From Lachnospiraceae bacterium (lineage in GTDB: Bacteria; Bacillota; Clostridia; Lachnospirales; Lachnospiraceae), in the NCBI GenBank assembly GCA_022799355.1, contig JAAWOG010000002.1, positions 41,816 through 105,815 on the forward strand: a stretch of 64,000 nucleotides of DNA, given 5' to 3'. Of this stretch, positions 29,529 through 39,398 are shown one piece after another; the stretch's first letter is position 1, and each line of letters opens with the position of its first letter. The notes beneath the pieces are model-generated. The model searched no databases and was not told where the DNA came from. It saw only the letters and a program-made list of their open reading frames with translations. A program made the translations under genes and the position numbers.

Positions 29529-31007
29529 TTAGCGCCGTCTTCTCCGCTTAGCCAGCCTGCGCTCCCTGCGTTTCAGGCGTTTATCCCGGCGAAGCTGCCT
29601 TTTTCTTTCCCGTCCGTGCATGTAATCCTGCCGGTTGTGGAAAATGGAGTGCAGGATCAGAATCAAAATGATAACGGCGGCTATGGAAGAGATAAAGATC
29701 ACCAGCACTTTGATATTGATGAAAATTACATTGTCGGGCCTGCCGGTCACGGGTTCATCATCACTGTCAAATTCGTAGGTATGTGTATTCTGGGAAGAAA
29801 AAATAATTTTGCCGGAGCCGATCAGCGTGTCATGATAGTAATAATCAATCTGCGCTATTTCATTTTTTTGCAGGTCAGCCGCGCTGTAGTCGATTTTGGA
29901 AGCAAGGTCGTTAAAATCGGACATATTGGGCAGTACCACAAAGCCGTCAGGTGCAATGGAAAGGATAGGGGAGGAATCTCCGAATATATCATTTCCGGTG
30001 TAAAAAAAGTTGGAGTTGCTGATAATATGCCGGTTGTCATTGTCTGCGATATTGGCTTTCATAAAGTTCTGATAGCCGTAGTCAAATAATGCGGCGGTAT
30101 CTTCAAACTGAGCCGGGGAGTCTTCTTTCATGACAACGCAGATCAGGCGCATCCCCGCCTGTTCACAGCCGGTGACAAGAGTCTGTCCTGCCGGATCGGT
30201 GTAGCCGGTCTTGCCGCCGATAATCCCTTCGTAGGGAATTGCGCCGGTGATCAGGCTGTGCTTGTTTGTTTTATAAAAGTCTTCGGACTGCCCGGGAGAG
30301 GGTAAAAAGTGGTAGGAAGGCGTATTGCCGATACGCCGGAGGACATCATTTTGAAAGTATGCCCTTGCGATCAGCGCCAGATCGTAGGCGCTGGTATAAT
30401 GGTCCTGTGCATGAAGCCCGTTTGCATTGACAAAATGGGTATTCAGACAGCCAAGTTCCGCGGCTTTTGAATTCATCAGTTCGGCAAAATCATCTAAGGA
30501 ACCTGCCACATGTTCTGCGACGGCGTTAGCCACTTCATTGGCGGAGGCCACCATAATACCATAGAGGCATTCTTCCATGGACAGGTATTCTCCGGCATCC
30601 ATTCCCATGTTGGAACCATCGGTGGGGACTGCACTTACGGCTTCATACGAAAAATTTACGGTTTCATTCATGGCGCACTGTTCTACGGCAATCAGACAGG
30701 TCAGCATTTTTGTAGTGCTGGCAGGGTAAAGTTCTTCATGGATATTTTTGGCATATAAAATCGTGCCGGTGTCGGCTTCCATCAAAATAGCGGCTTCTGC
30801 AGTGATGGCAGGACCGGTGGGCCAGTAGGAGAGATCGTTTGTCTGAACAGGGAGCATAAGGCGCTCCTGTGCCGCGGTCTGCGCCTCATTGAGAGGCTCT
30901 TCCGGTTCCGCAAGGACGGGAAAAGAAGCCTGTACCAGGACGGAAACGGACATAAAAACGGACAGCATATATATGGAAAACTTTTTTTTTATCTTCTGCA
31001 GTTTCAT
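29529..31007 (-). CDS. D-alanyl-D-alanine carboxypeptidase (PBP5/DacA family) with polybasic C-terminal tail
   Basis: SxxK YPASTTKMLTCLIA, SANEVANAVAEH, KTGYTDPAGQTLV; C-terminal TM then RERKRQLRRDKRLKRRERRLAKRRRRR. Confidence 0.92.
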   Translation of the reverse strand: MKLQKIKKKFSIYMLSVFMSVSVLVQASFPVLAEPEEPLNEAQTAAQERLMLPVQTNDLSYWPTGPAITAEAAILMEADTGTILYAKNIHEELYPASTTKMLTCLIAVEQCAMNETVNFSYEAVSAVPTDGSNMGMDAGEYLSMEECLYGIMVASANEVANAVAEHVAGSLDDFAELMNSKAAELGCLNTHFVNANGLHAQDHYTSAYDLALIARAYFQNDVLRRIGNTPSYHFLPSPGQSEDFYKTNKHSLITGAIPYEGIIGGKTGYTDPAGQTLVTGCEQAGMRLICVVMKEDSPAQFEDTAALFDYGYQNFMKANIADNDNRHIISNSNFFYTGNDIFGDSSPILSIAPDGFVVLPNMSDFNDLASKIDYSAADLQKNEIAQIDYYYHDTLIGSGKIIFSSQNTHTYEFDSDDEPVTGRPDNVIFINIKVLVIFISSIAAVIILILILHSIFHNRQDYMHGRERKRQLRRDKRLKRRERRLAKRRRRR

Positions 31008-31211
31008 AAATTACTTATTCCTCTGTGTAAAGGATCAGGATTTTTCGGACGGCATATTTTAAGTCAAAGCCGTTTCGTATTTACATCATATCATAGGAAT
31101 TTTATTTTTTCATTATAAAACATGATAAATATGGCAACTCAAGATTGATTTTTTTGTGAAAAAGAGTAAAATAGGGGAGAAAATCAAGTGTGTATCAGAA
31201 GGAGAGATTGT

Positions 31212-31856
31212 ATGCGCCTGCGAAATATCCCCGGTTCGAGAGAAGCGATCGGAGCCAGTGAATATGTGATTCCGGAGGAGAGCGAATGTGCCGGAAAATG
31301 GAGAGAGCTTTTTGGAAATGAAAATCCCATCCATGTGGAGATCGGTACGGGTAAGGGCAGGTTTTTAATGGAACTTGCGAAGGTGCATCCTGAGATCAGC
31401 TATGTTGGGATCGAGAAGTATTCCAGCGTTCTCCTTCGGGCAATTCAGAAGATGGAGGAGGAGCCGCTTTCTAACGTAAAGTTTATCCGAATGGAGGCGG
31501 AGCATATTCTGCGCTATTTCGCAAAAGGCGAGGTGGACCGAATCTATCTGAACTTTTCCGATCCGTGGCCGAAGGAGCGCCACGCAAAAAGACGGCTGGT
31601 CTCACGGGAATTTCTTGACCGTTACAGGGTTTTGCTGAAAGACGGGGGACACCTGGAATTTAAGACCGATAACAGGGATCTGTTTGATTTCGGCGTGGAG
31701 GAGACGGAACCTGCAAAGTGGGAGATTATGGAGATTACTTATGATCTGCACCATGATGAGAAAATGAACCGGGGCAATATTATGACGGAATATGAGGAGA
31801 GATTTTCTTCCATGGGGAATCCGATCTGTAAGTATGTGATCCGCCCCTTGCGTTAG
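31212..31856 (+). CDS. trmB: tRNA (guanine-N7-)-methyltransferase
   Basis: HVEIGTGKGRFLMELAKVHPEISYVGIEKYSSVL; YLNFSDPWPKERHAKRRL; FKTDNRDLFDF. Confidence 0.95.
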   Translation: MRLRNIPGSREAIGASEYVIPEESECAGKWRELFGNENPIHVEIGTGKGRFLMELAKVHPEISYVGIEKYSSVLLRAIQKMEEEPLSNVKFIRMEAEHILRYFAKGEVDRIYLNFSDPWPKERHAKRRLVSREFLDRYRVLLKDGGHLEFKTDNRDLFDFGVEETEPAKWEIMEITYDLHHDEKMNRGNIMTEYEERFSSMGNPICKYVIRPLR

Positions 31857-32015
31857 GTATGTGAAAACCGGGCTGATATTTTAGCGGACCGGAATATGGA
31901 AAAGGAGCGGCAATCGCAGCGGAACGGATTGCCGTCCTGAAAAATGTTGAATAAAGTGACCGTCTTTAGATGTCGGATTGATGCAGTTTAATGGAATACG
32001 GGTTGGGAAAAACAA

Positions 32016-32474
32016 ATGTTCATATTATTAATAGTAATCTGGTTTATTTTTAACGGAAAAATTACGACGGAAATTTTTATACTGGGAATCCTTCTTAGCG
32101 CCTGCATATACCTCTTTATGTGCAGATTTATGGACTACGGTTTCAGAAAAGATATTGCATTGATAAAAAAGAGTGTTTATTTCCTGTATTATATCGGTGT
32201 ACTGATTGTGGAGATTATAAAAGCCAATGTGCAGGTTATGCATCTGGTGCTGACGGACAGAGAAGTTGCGGAGCCGGTGATCATAGGATACAAAACCCGC
32301 CTGAAAACGAATCTGGGCAGGGTGATTCTTGCAAATTCCATCACCCTTACGCCAGGCACCATCACGGTATCCCTGGAAGAGGATGAACTGGTGGTTCACT
32401 GTCTGGATAAATCGATGGCGGAGGGAATGGATGACCTTATATTTGAACGTCTGCTGGAAAAGATGGAAGCATAA
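32016..32474 (+). CDS. mnhE: Mrp-type Na+/H+ antiporter subunit E
   Basis: MrpE pattern: TRLKTNLGRVILANSITLTPGTITVSLEEDELVVHCLD. Confidence 0.92.
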   Translation: MFILLIVIWFIFNGKITTEIFILGILLSACIYLFMCRFMDYGFRKDIALIKKSVYFLYYIGVLIVEIIKANVQVMHLVLTDREVAEPVIIGYKTRLKTNLGRVILANSITLTPGTITVSLEEDELVVHCLDKSMAEGMDDLIFERLLEKMEA

Positions 32475-32513
32475 AAAGAGCGGGCGTATGGCTTTTGAGA
32501 AGTGAGGCGGAAG

Positions 32514-32885
32514 ATGGAACTGATACAACAATATTCCACAATATTTCATATTATTTTGGTGATACTGGCAGTGCTGACGATCTGTTGTCTGATCAGGGCG
32601 GTGAAGGGACCGTCCATCGCGGACAGACTGGTGGCGGTAAATATGATGGGCACCATTGTTATGTCCGTTATTGCGGTGCTTGCACTTTTGATAGATGAGG
32701 ATTATCTGGTGGATATCTGCCTGATCTATGCGATGATCAGCTTTCTCGCCGTGGTGGTGCTCACAAAGGTATATACGGGAGTATATATTGAACACAGGGC
32801 GCATCAGGAAGAAAAGAGAAAGCAGAGAGAGGCGGAAGAAGAGAAAACAGCGGAAGAAAAAGGGAAGGAATGTCATGGTGTTTGA
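32514..32885 (+). CDS. mnhF: Mrp-type antiporter subunit F
   Basis: RAVKGPSIADRLVAVNMMGTIVMSVIAVLALLIDEDYLVDICLIYAMISFLAVVVL. Confidence 0.9.
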   Translation: MELIQQYSTIFHIILVILAVLTICCLIRAVKGPSIADRLVAVNMMGTIVMSVIAVLALLIDEDYLVDICLIYAMISFLAVVVLTKVYTGVYIEHRAHQEEKRKQREAEEEKTAEEKGKECHGV

Positions 32886-33216
32886 GTGGATAAGGTTTAT
32901 TGCGGGAACCGGCCTGCTGGTCATAGGGGTTGCTGCGTTTCTCCTGGAAATTTTGGGCGTTTTTAAATTCCGGTATGTTTTAAACAGGATGCATGCGGCG
33001 GCTATGGGCGATACGCTGGGGATCGGCGCGGTGCTTGCCGGTCTGATGATTTTGTTTGGCTTCCGGTTCGTAACGTTTAAGCTGGCGCTTGTGCTGGTCT
33101 TTTTATGGTGCGCATCGCCTGTTTCTTCGCATCTGATATCCAGGCTGGAATGTACGATCAATGAAGATCTGGAGAAGTCCTGCGAGATAGAGACGAAGAA
33201 GAAGAGACAGGAATAA
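32875..33216 (+). CDS. mnhG: Mrp-type antiporter subunit G
   Basis: FLLEILGVFKFRYVLNRMHAAAMGDTLGIGAVLAGLMI, typical MnhG. Confidence 0.9.
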   Translation: MVFEWIRFIAGTGLLVIGVAAFLLEILGVFKFRYVLNRMHAAAMGDTLGIGAVLAGLMILFGFRFVTFKLALVLVFLWCASPVSSHLISRLECTINEDLEKSCEIETKKKRQE

Positions 33217-33230
33217 AGGGAGGGGCAAAG

Positions 33231-33509
33231 ATGCAGATATTTCAATATATCCTGCTTGCGTTTTTGGTAATTTGCGCTGTGGCGGTAAGCTTTTCAAGAA
33301 GGCTGCTGAACTCTATTTTAATATTTATGTCCTACAGCCTGATCATGTCGATCATCTGGATATTGCTTGAGTCTCCGGATCTTGCGATTACGGAGGCGGC
33401 GGTGGGCGCCGGTGTTACGAGTGTGCTGTTTTTTGCCACATTGAAAAAAATCCATGCGATGAGGGAGGAGGACGAAGAGAGCGATGAGCAGACGGATTCC
33501 CGAGAATGA
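33231..33509 (+). CDS. DUF4040/MbhD-like subunit (MrpA C-terminal homologue)
   Basis: SIIWILLESPDLAITEAAVGAGVTSVLFFATLKKI. Confidence 0.88.
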   Translation: MQIFQYILLAFLVICAVAVSFSRRLLNSILIFMSYSLIMSIIWILLESPDLAITEAAVGAGVTSVLFFATLKKIHAMREEDEESDEQTDSRE

Positions 33510-34455
33510 GTATGGAAAACGCCCGATGGGGGCATTCAGGCAGTGGATGGAGGGAAGCAGAGATCCTTACGCCGGCAATGTGGAAGTGAGAGCGCATGAT
33601 ATGCCGGGGGAGAGCGAGGAGCAGCTCAAAAAGTATCAGGAGGAAGTTTTCACCGTACTTAGGAAGGCCCAGGATACCGCGAATAACAATCAGTATACGC
33701 TGTTCCGCAAATTTTACAGAGTGGCGGCGCTGCTCTGCTGTCTGACGCTGACTTTGCTGCTGTTTATTACGGTGGCGTATCTGCCGCCGGTAGGAAATGC
33801 CGGCAATCCGGCGAACAACGAAGTGGCGGCAAAATATATCGAAGATGGTATGCAGGATACCGGCGCGGTGAACATAGTCACGGGTATGATCCTGGATTAT
33901 CGTGCCTTTGATACGTTCGGGGAGTCCAATGTGCTGTTTATCGCAACCTGTACCGTACTGATTCTGATGCGGAATGACAAGAAGAAGGGAAAGGGCAGTG
34001 CGGAGGAGGAAGAGCGGCGGGACAGCTTCCATGAGCCGAAAAATGACAGGATACTGCAGACGGTGGCGATGGTACTGGTTCCTTTTATCATATTGTTCGG
34101 GATTTATGTGATTTTAAACGGACATCTGTCGCCGGGGGGAGGTTTTTCCGGCGGCGCCATCATCGGCGCGGGACTGATATTATATCTGAATGCGTTTGGC
34201 TTTGAGAAGACAGAGCGGTTTTTTACGGCAAAAACCTATAAGTGGATCAGCTTTCTGGCACTCAGTTTTTACTGTATCGCAAAGAGTTATTCTTTTTATA
34301 CCGGGGCGCATCACCTTGAGAGCGGGATTCCGCTTGGTACACCGGGAGATATTTTAAGCAGCGGACTGATACTGCCGCTGAATATCTGCGTCGGACTGGT
34401 GGTGGCATGTACGATGTACGCATTCTTCGCGCTGTTCCGTAAGGGGGGATTCTAG
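33484..34455 (+). CDS. MbhE-MnhB fusion subunit
   Basis: N-terminal DTGAVNIVTGMILDYRAFDTFGESNVLFIATCTVLILM (MbhE); C-terminal NGHLSPGGGFSGGAIIGAGLILYL (MnhB). Confidence 0.88.
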   Translation: MSRRIPENEYGKRPMGAFRQWMEGSRDPYAGNVEVRAHDMPGESEEQLKKYQEEVFTVLRKAQDTANNNQYTLFRKFYRVAALLCCLTLTLLLFITVAYLPPVGNAGNPANNEVAAKYIEDGMQDTGAVNIVTGMILDYRAFDTFGESNVLFIATCTVLILMRNDKKKGKGSAEEEERRDSFHEPKNDRILQTVAMVLVPFIILFGIYVILNGHLSPGGGFSGGAIIGAGLILYLNAFGFEKTERFFTAKTYKWISFLALSFYCIAKSYSFYTGAHHLESGIPLGTPGDILSSGLILPLNICVGLVVACTMYAFFALFRKGGF

Positions 34456-34457
34456 GT

Positions 34458-34835
34458 ATGCTTGAGACAAATTTTCTGGTCAATTATGGTGAGGAGGTTG
34501 CCATTTTACTGTTTGGCATCGGGTTTGCGAACCTGCTTGTTCAGAAAAATCTGATCAAAAAGATCATAGGATTAAATATTATGGATACCGCGGTTTATCT
34601 GTTTCTGGCGGAAAAGGGATATATTGCCGGCAGGGCGGCGCCCATCGTAGTAAACGGCGTGCAGGAGGTGGAGGCCTATATCAATCCGATCCCCAGCGGG
34701 CTTGTGCTGACGGGAATCGTGGTATCCGTTTCCGTGACGGCGCTTATGCTTTCGCTTACCGTACGGCTTTATCAGCGGTATCACACGCTGGATCTGGATG
34801 AGATTTCGATGCGGCTTAGGAAGGAGGGGCTTTGA
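34458..34835 (+). CDS. mnhC: Mrp-type antiporter subunit C (NuoK-like)
   Basis: NLLVQKNLIKKIIGLNIMDTAVYLFL; ALVLTGIVVSVSVTALMLSLTVRL-like NuoK pattern. Confidence 0.9.
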   Translation: MLETNFLVNYGEEVAILLFGIGFANLLVQKNLIKKIIGLNIMDTAVYLFLAEKGYIAGRAAPIVVNGVQEVEAYINPIPSGLVLTGIVVSVSVTALMLSLTVRLYQRYHTLDLDEISMRLRKEGL

Positions 34836-36349
34836 TGGATTTTATACAAAATGTGCCCTTTTTCTCGATCATGATCTCCATGTTTTCGGGAATTGTCTCC
34901 TCGATCCTCTCCGAGAAATGGGCAAAGCGGCTGAATACGGCGGTGATCCTTGTGGTCGGCGCAATGTCCGGCGCCCTGCTTTTATATCTTTGGCAGGCGG
35001 GGACCGGAAGTTATATTTTTATGATGGGGCATTTTCCGGCGCCCTGGGGCAATGAGATCCGGGCGGGAGTGCTGGAGGCGGGAATGGCGATGTTTTTCTG
35101 CATCGTGATGCTGCTCTCCATGACCGGCGGCAGAAAAAAGCTGTTCGATGAGGTGGAATACTCGAAGCACAATATCTACTATATTTTAGTGGATTTAATG
35201 CTCAGTTCCCTCCTTGCGCTGGTCTATACAAACGATCTGTTCACGGCGTATGTTTTTGTGGAGATCAATACGATTGCCGCCTGCGGACTGATTATGATCA
35301 GGCAGAACGGCAGGACCATAGAGGCGGCCGTCCGCTATATGATCATGAGCCTGTTGGGCTCCGGCCTTTTGCTGATGGGAATCTGTATGCTCTACGACCT
35401 GACGGGGCATTTGCTGATGAGCAATATCAAACAGGCGATGGCGGAGATTATGGCAAACGGCACATACCGGATACCGGTGCTGGTGACGGTAGGCATTATG
35501 ACCACGGGGCTTGCCATTAAGAGCGCACTGTTTCCCTGCCATGCGTGGCTGCCGGACGCTTACGGTTATTCTACGGTTTCTTCGGCGGCGATGCTCTCCT
35601 CTCTGGTATCGAAGGGGTATATCTTTCTGCTGATTAAGATATTTTACAGGGTGATAGGGCTGGATATCATTTACGACAGCCATATTATCGGCGTGCTTTT
35701 TATGTTTGGGCTTTGCGGTATGCTGTTTGGCTCATTCAGCGCGATCGGAGAGAAAGATATCCGCAGGATGATCGCCTTTTCCTCGGTGGCGCAGATCGGT
35801 TATATCTATATGGGCTTTGGTCTCGGGACGCAGGAAGGCATGGTGGCAAGCGTTTACCATATTCTTGTACATGCGGCGACAAAATCCCTGCTTTTTATCA
35901 GCGCCATCGGGCTGACGGATGTCTCCGGCGGCAGCAGGAGTTTTTTTGCACTGAACGGTTCGGGATACCGCAACAAAAGCGCGGGCATAGGCTTTGCGGT
36001 GGGTTCTCTGTCCATGGTGGGGATTCCGATCTTTTCGGGATTTGTCAGTAAACTCTTATTTGCGAAGGCGGCGATCATCAATCCTACCTGGAAGATGTTC
36101 CCCACGGTCATCGTACTGGCGATCAGTACGATCCTGAACGCGATTTATTTCCTGAAAACGGTGATCCGTATCTATACGCCGGAAGAGCCGGCGGTAATAG
36201 AAGAGAAAGGCTATTACAGTATTAGCTGGAGAAAGCAGAAACTGTACACGGTGACGATCATCCTGTTTGTGATTCTGAACCTGATCCTGGGTATGAACTC
36301 CCAGCCGATCATTCATCTGATAGAAACAGGGCTTGCAAATTTTGCATAG
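34832..36349 (+). CDS. Proton-conducting antiporter-like subunit (MnhD/NuoN-type), paralog 1
   Basis: IKSALFPCHAWLPDAYGYSTVSSAAMLSSLVSKGYIFLLIKI; DIRRMIAFSSVAQIGYIYMG. Confidence 0.9.
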   Translation: MMDFIQNVPFFSIMISMFSGIVSSILSEKWAKRLNTAVILVVGAMSGALLLYLWQAGTGSYIFMMGHFPAPWGNEIRAGVLEAGMAMFFCIVMLLSMTGGRKKLFDEVEYSKHNIYYILVDLMLSSLLALVYTNDLFTAYVFVEINTIAACGLIMIRQNGRTIEAAVRYMIMSLLGSGLLLMGICMLYDLTGHLLMSNIKQAMAEIMANGTYRIPVLVTVGIMTTGLAIKSALFPCHAWLPDAYGYSTVSSAAMLSSLVSKGYIFLLIKIFYRVIGLDIIYDSHIIGVLFMFGLCGMLFGSFSAIGEKDIRRMIAFSSVAQIGYIYMGFGLGTQEGMVASVYHILVHAATKSLLFISAIGLTDVSGGSRSFFALNGSGYRNKSAGIGFAVGSLSMVGIPIFSGFVSKLLFAKAAIINPTWKMFPTVIVLAISTILNAIYFLKTVIRIYTPEEPAVIEEKGYYSISWRKQKLYTVTIILFVILNLILGMNSQPIIHLIETGLANFA

Positions 36350-36366
36350 AGGAGAAACAGAGAACT

Positions 36367-37839
36367 ATGAATACATCGATAGTAATGCTGACAGCTATAT
36401 TTTTTCCCATACTTCTCGGAGCGGTCCTTCTGCTTTTGCCGGAATTTTCCGAAAGAAACCGGCTGCTTGCCGTGACGGGGGCAGGGCTTGTGATTACCGG
36501 CATCCTTGCGGTGTGCGCGCTGGGAGGCGGCGGGGAGATGCTTTTATTCAGCCTGGGGGATAAAATGGAAATCTTTTTCCGGCCGGATGATCTGGGAAGA
36601 ATTTTTGCCGTTATCGTGACGATCGTGTGGATACTGGCAGGTTTTTATTCCTTTGAATACATGAAGCATGAAAAAGAGGAGAAACGGTATTTCGGTTTTT
36701 ATCTGATGGCATTTGGTGTGCTGCTGGCATTGGATTTTGCGGGCAATATCATAACCTTCTACCTGTTTTATGAACTGATGACGCTGCTCTCCATGCCCCT
36801 TGTACTGCATTCTAAGACGAAAGAGGCAATTATGGGCGGCCTGAAATATCTGTTCTATTCTCTGTGCGGCGCCTATATGGTTCTTCTGGGCATATATTTT
36901 TTGTACAAATATGCGGATACTTTAAACTTTACGGCAGGAGGGACGCTGAACAGGGAACTGGCGGCGGGAAATGAAAAAGTGCTGCTTGTTATTGTATTTT
37001 TTATGATACTGGGTTTTGGTGTAAAAGCGGGCATGTTTCCGATGCATGCATGGCTCCCCACCGCCCATCCGGTGGCACCTGCGCCGGCAAGCGCGGTTCT
37101 TTCCGGGCTGATCGTAAAGGCGGGCGTACTTGGTGTTATCCGCACGGTATATTTTTTATTCGGGAAATCTTTTATCAAAGGCACCTGGGTACAGACGGCA
37201 TGGCTGATCCTGGTCCTGATTACGATTTTTATGGGCTCCATGCTGGCATACAGGGAAAAAGTGATGAAAAAAAGGCTTGCCTATTCCACGGTCAGCCAGG
37301 TTTCTTATATTCTGTTCGGACTTGCGCTGCTGGAACCGTCCGCAATGACGGGCGCCCTGCTTCATGTGGTATTTCACGCCTTTATCAAAGTTACCCTGTT
37401 CTTATCCGCCGGGGCAATCATTTATAAGACGGGAAAGACAAATGTAGATGAGATGACAGGAATCGGGAAGGAGATGCCGGTTACGATCTGGTGTTATACC
37501 TTCGCTTCTCTGGCACTGATTGGTATCCCGCCTGCCAGCGGCTTTATCAGTAAATGGTATCTTGCCACGGGTGCCCTTGAGTCAGGCACCGGCATTTTTA
37601 CCTGGCTCGGTCCCGTTGTCCTGCTGATATCCGCCCTGTTGACCGCGGGCTATCTGCTCCCTGTGACAATCAAAGGCTTCCTGCCCGGTGCGGATTTCGA
37701 TTATAAAAACCTGCAGAAGAAAGAGCCAAACTTTTGGATGCTGATACCACTGATTATTTTTGCGGCGCTTTCCATATTCCTCGGCATCTTTCCGAATCCG
37801 CTGACGGAGTATATAAAGGCGATTGTTTATTCTTTATAG
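36367..37839 (+). CDS. Proton-conducting antiporter-like subunit, paralog 2
   Basis: VKAGMFPMHAWLPTAHPVAPAPASAVLSGLIVKAGV; KKRLAYSTVSQVSYILFG. Confidence 0.9.
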   Translation: MNTSIVMLTAIFFPILLGAVLLLLPEFSERNRLLAVTGAGLVITGILAVCALGGGGEMLLFSLGDKMEIFFRPDDLGRIFAVIVTIVWILAGFYSFEYMKHEKEEKRYFGFYLMAFGVLLALDFAGNIITFYLFYELMTLLSMPLVLHSKTKEAIMGGLKYLFYSLCGAYMVLLGIYFLYKYADTLNFTAGGTLNRELAAGNEKVLLVIVFFMILGFGVKAGMFPMHAWLPTAHPVAPAPASAVLSGLIVKAGVLGVIRTVYFLFGKSFIKGTWVQTAWLILVLITIFMGSMLAYREKVMKKRLAYSTVSQVSYILFGLALLEPSAMTGALLHVVFHAFIKVTLFLSAGAIIYKTGKTNVDEMTGIGKEMPVTIWCYTFASLALIGIPPASGFISKWYLATGALESGTGIFTWLGPVVLLISALLTAGYLLPVTIKGFLPGADFDYKNLQKKEPNFWMLIPLIIFAALSIFLGIFPNPLTEYIKAIVYSL

Positions 37840-37911
37840 AAAATACAAAACGGTTTATTTTGTCACAATACAGCCCGGCGAGGCGGACTGATTTCATTTC
37901 GGAGAATTACC

Positions 37912-39387
37912 ATGAGTGAATACTGGATTTTAGCAGCAATCCTGCTTCCGATAACCGGAGGAATAGTAACCCCGTTTATCCCTTTTAAAAACAGAAAAAT
38001 AATGATGGTCTATCTGGAAACCGTTATGGCAGTGACTTCCGTCATCGTATGGAAACTGGTCCTGAACGGAACGACGGAAGTATTCCATGTGATCCATTTT
38101 GTAGAAGAGTTGTCAATCTCTTTCAAAATAGATGGTATGTCCATGGTTTTTGCGGGACTGGTATCGCTGCTCTGGCCCCTGGCGATTCTGTATTCCTTTG
38201 AATATATGGAGAGGGAAGAGCGGGAAAAAATATTTTTCATGTTTTACAGCATCACCTACGGGATTACGCTGGGTATCGCGTTTGCGTCGGATCTTTTGTC
38301 GATGTATTTCTTCTATGAACTTCTGACGCTCTGTACGGTGCCGCTTGTGCTGCATACGCTGAAACGGGAAGCGGTCCTGGCATCGAGGAAATATCTGTAT
38401 TATTCCATCGGCGGTGCGGCTTTTGCGATGATAGGGCTGGTGGTTGTGATCATTTATGGGGTGACCTGCGAATTTCAGCCCGGCGGTGTTCTGGATATGG
38501 CGCTGATCGGGGACAGGAGAGATCTGCTGCTCTGGGTATATCTGCTGGCTTTTATGGGATTTGGAGTGAAGGCGGCGATATGGCCTGTGAGTTCCTGGCT
38601 GCCGGATGCGGGTGTGGCGCCGACGCCGGTGACAGCGCTTTTGCACGCGGTTGCGGTTGTAAAGGCCGGTGTTTTCGCAATGATCAGGCTGACCTATTAC
38701 AGCTTCGGGACTTCTTTCCTGAGGGGAACCTGGGTACAGAACGTGGTGATGGGCGTTGCGATGTTCACGATCCTATACGGCTGCAGTATGGCGCTGAAGG
38801 AGACGCATCTGAAAAGAAGGCTGGCTTATTCCACCGTCAGCAATCTTTCCTATGTGATTTTCGGGATCACAATCATGACACCTCTCGGACTGGTCGGGGC
38901 GCTGTGTCATATGGTATGCCATGCGGTGATGAAGATCAATGCGTTTTTCTGTGCGGGCGCTTTTATGCAGAATACAGGAAGAAGTTATGTGTATGAGATG
39001 GACGGCATCGGAAGAAAAATGCCGGTTGTGTTTGGCTGTTTTACGATATCCTCTCTGGGACTGATGGGCGTACCGGGACTTGCCGGTTTTATCAGCAAGT
39101 GGAATCTGGCATCGGCTGCCGTGGAGAGCGGCAATATACAGGCGTATTTCGGTATCGGCTGTCTTTTGGCTTCCGCGCTGCTGACGGCGCTCTATATGAT
39201 GAATACCGTGATCTACGCCTTTTTTCCGGGGAAGGGTTTTGATGAAAAGCCGCTGGAAGGTGTAAGAGATCCGGGATGGCGGATGTGTGTGCCGCTGTTG
39301 ACCTTTGCGGTAAGTACCGTGCTGTTGGGAATTTTTTCAGGACCGCTGATTGGGTTTTTCCGGGATATAGCGGCAGGGGTGTATTGA
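37912..39387 (+). CDS. Proton-conducting antiporter-like subunit, paralog 3
   Basis: VKAAIWPVSSWLPDAGVAPTPVTALLHAVAVVKAGVF; LKRRLAYSTVSNLSYVIFG. Confidence 0.9.
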   Translation: MSEYWILAAILLPITGGIVTPFIPFKNRKIMMVYLETVMAVTSVIVWKLVLNGTTEVFHVIHFVEELSISFKIDGMSMVFAGLVSLLWPLAILYSFEYMEREEREKIFFMFYSITYGITLGIAFASDLLSMYFFYELLTLCTVPLVLHTLKREAVLASRKYLYYSIGGAAFAMIGLVVVIIYGVTCEFQPGGVLDMALIGDRRDLLLWVYLLAFMGFGVKAAIWPVSSWLPDAGVAPTPVTALLHAVAVVKAGVFAMIRLTYYSFGTSFLRGTWVQNVVMGVAMFTILYGCSMALKETHLKRRLAYSTVSNLSYVIFGITIMTPLGLVGALCHMVCHAVMKINAFFCAGAFMQNTGRSYVYEMDGIGRKMPVVFGCFTISSLGLMGVPGLAGFISKWNLASAAVESGNIQAYFGIGCLLASALLTALYMMNTVIYAFFPGKGFDEKPLEGVRDPGWRMCVPLLTFAVSTVLLGIFSGPLIGFFRDIAAGVY

Positions 39388-39398
39388 GGGAGGTATCC

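Noticed and set aside
32028-33245. 405-aa minus-strand ORF in the ORF track
   Set aside because: Antisense shadow of the mnhE-F-G genes; low-complexity translation rich in His/Gln/Arg, no family features.
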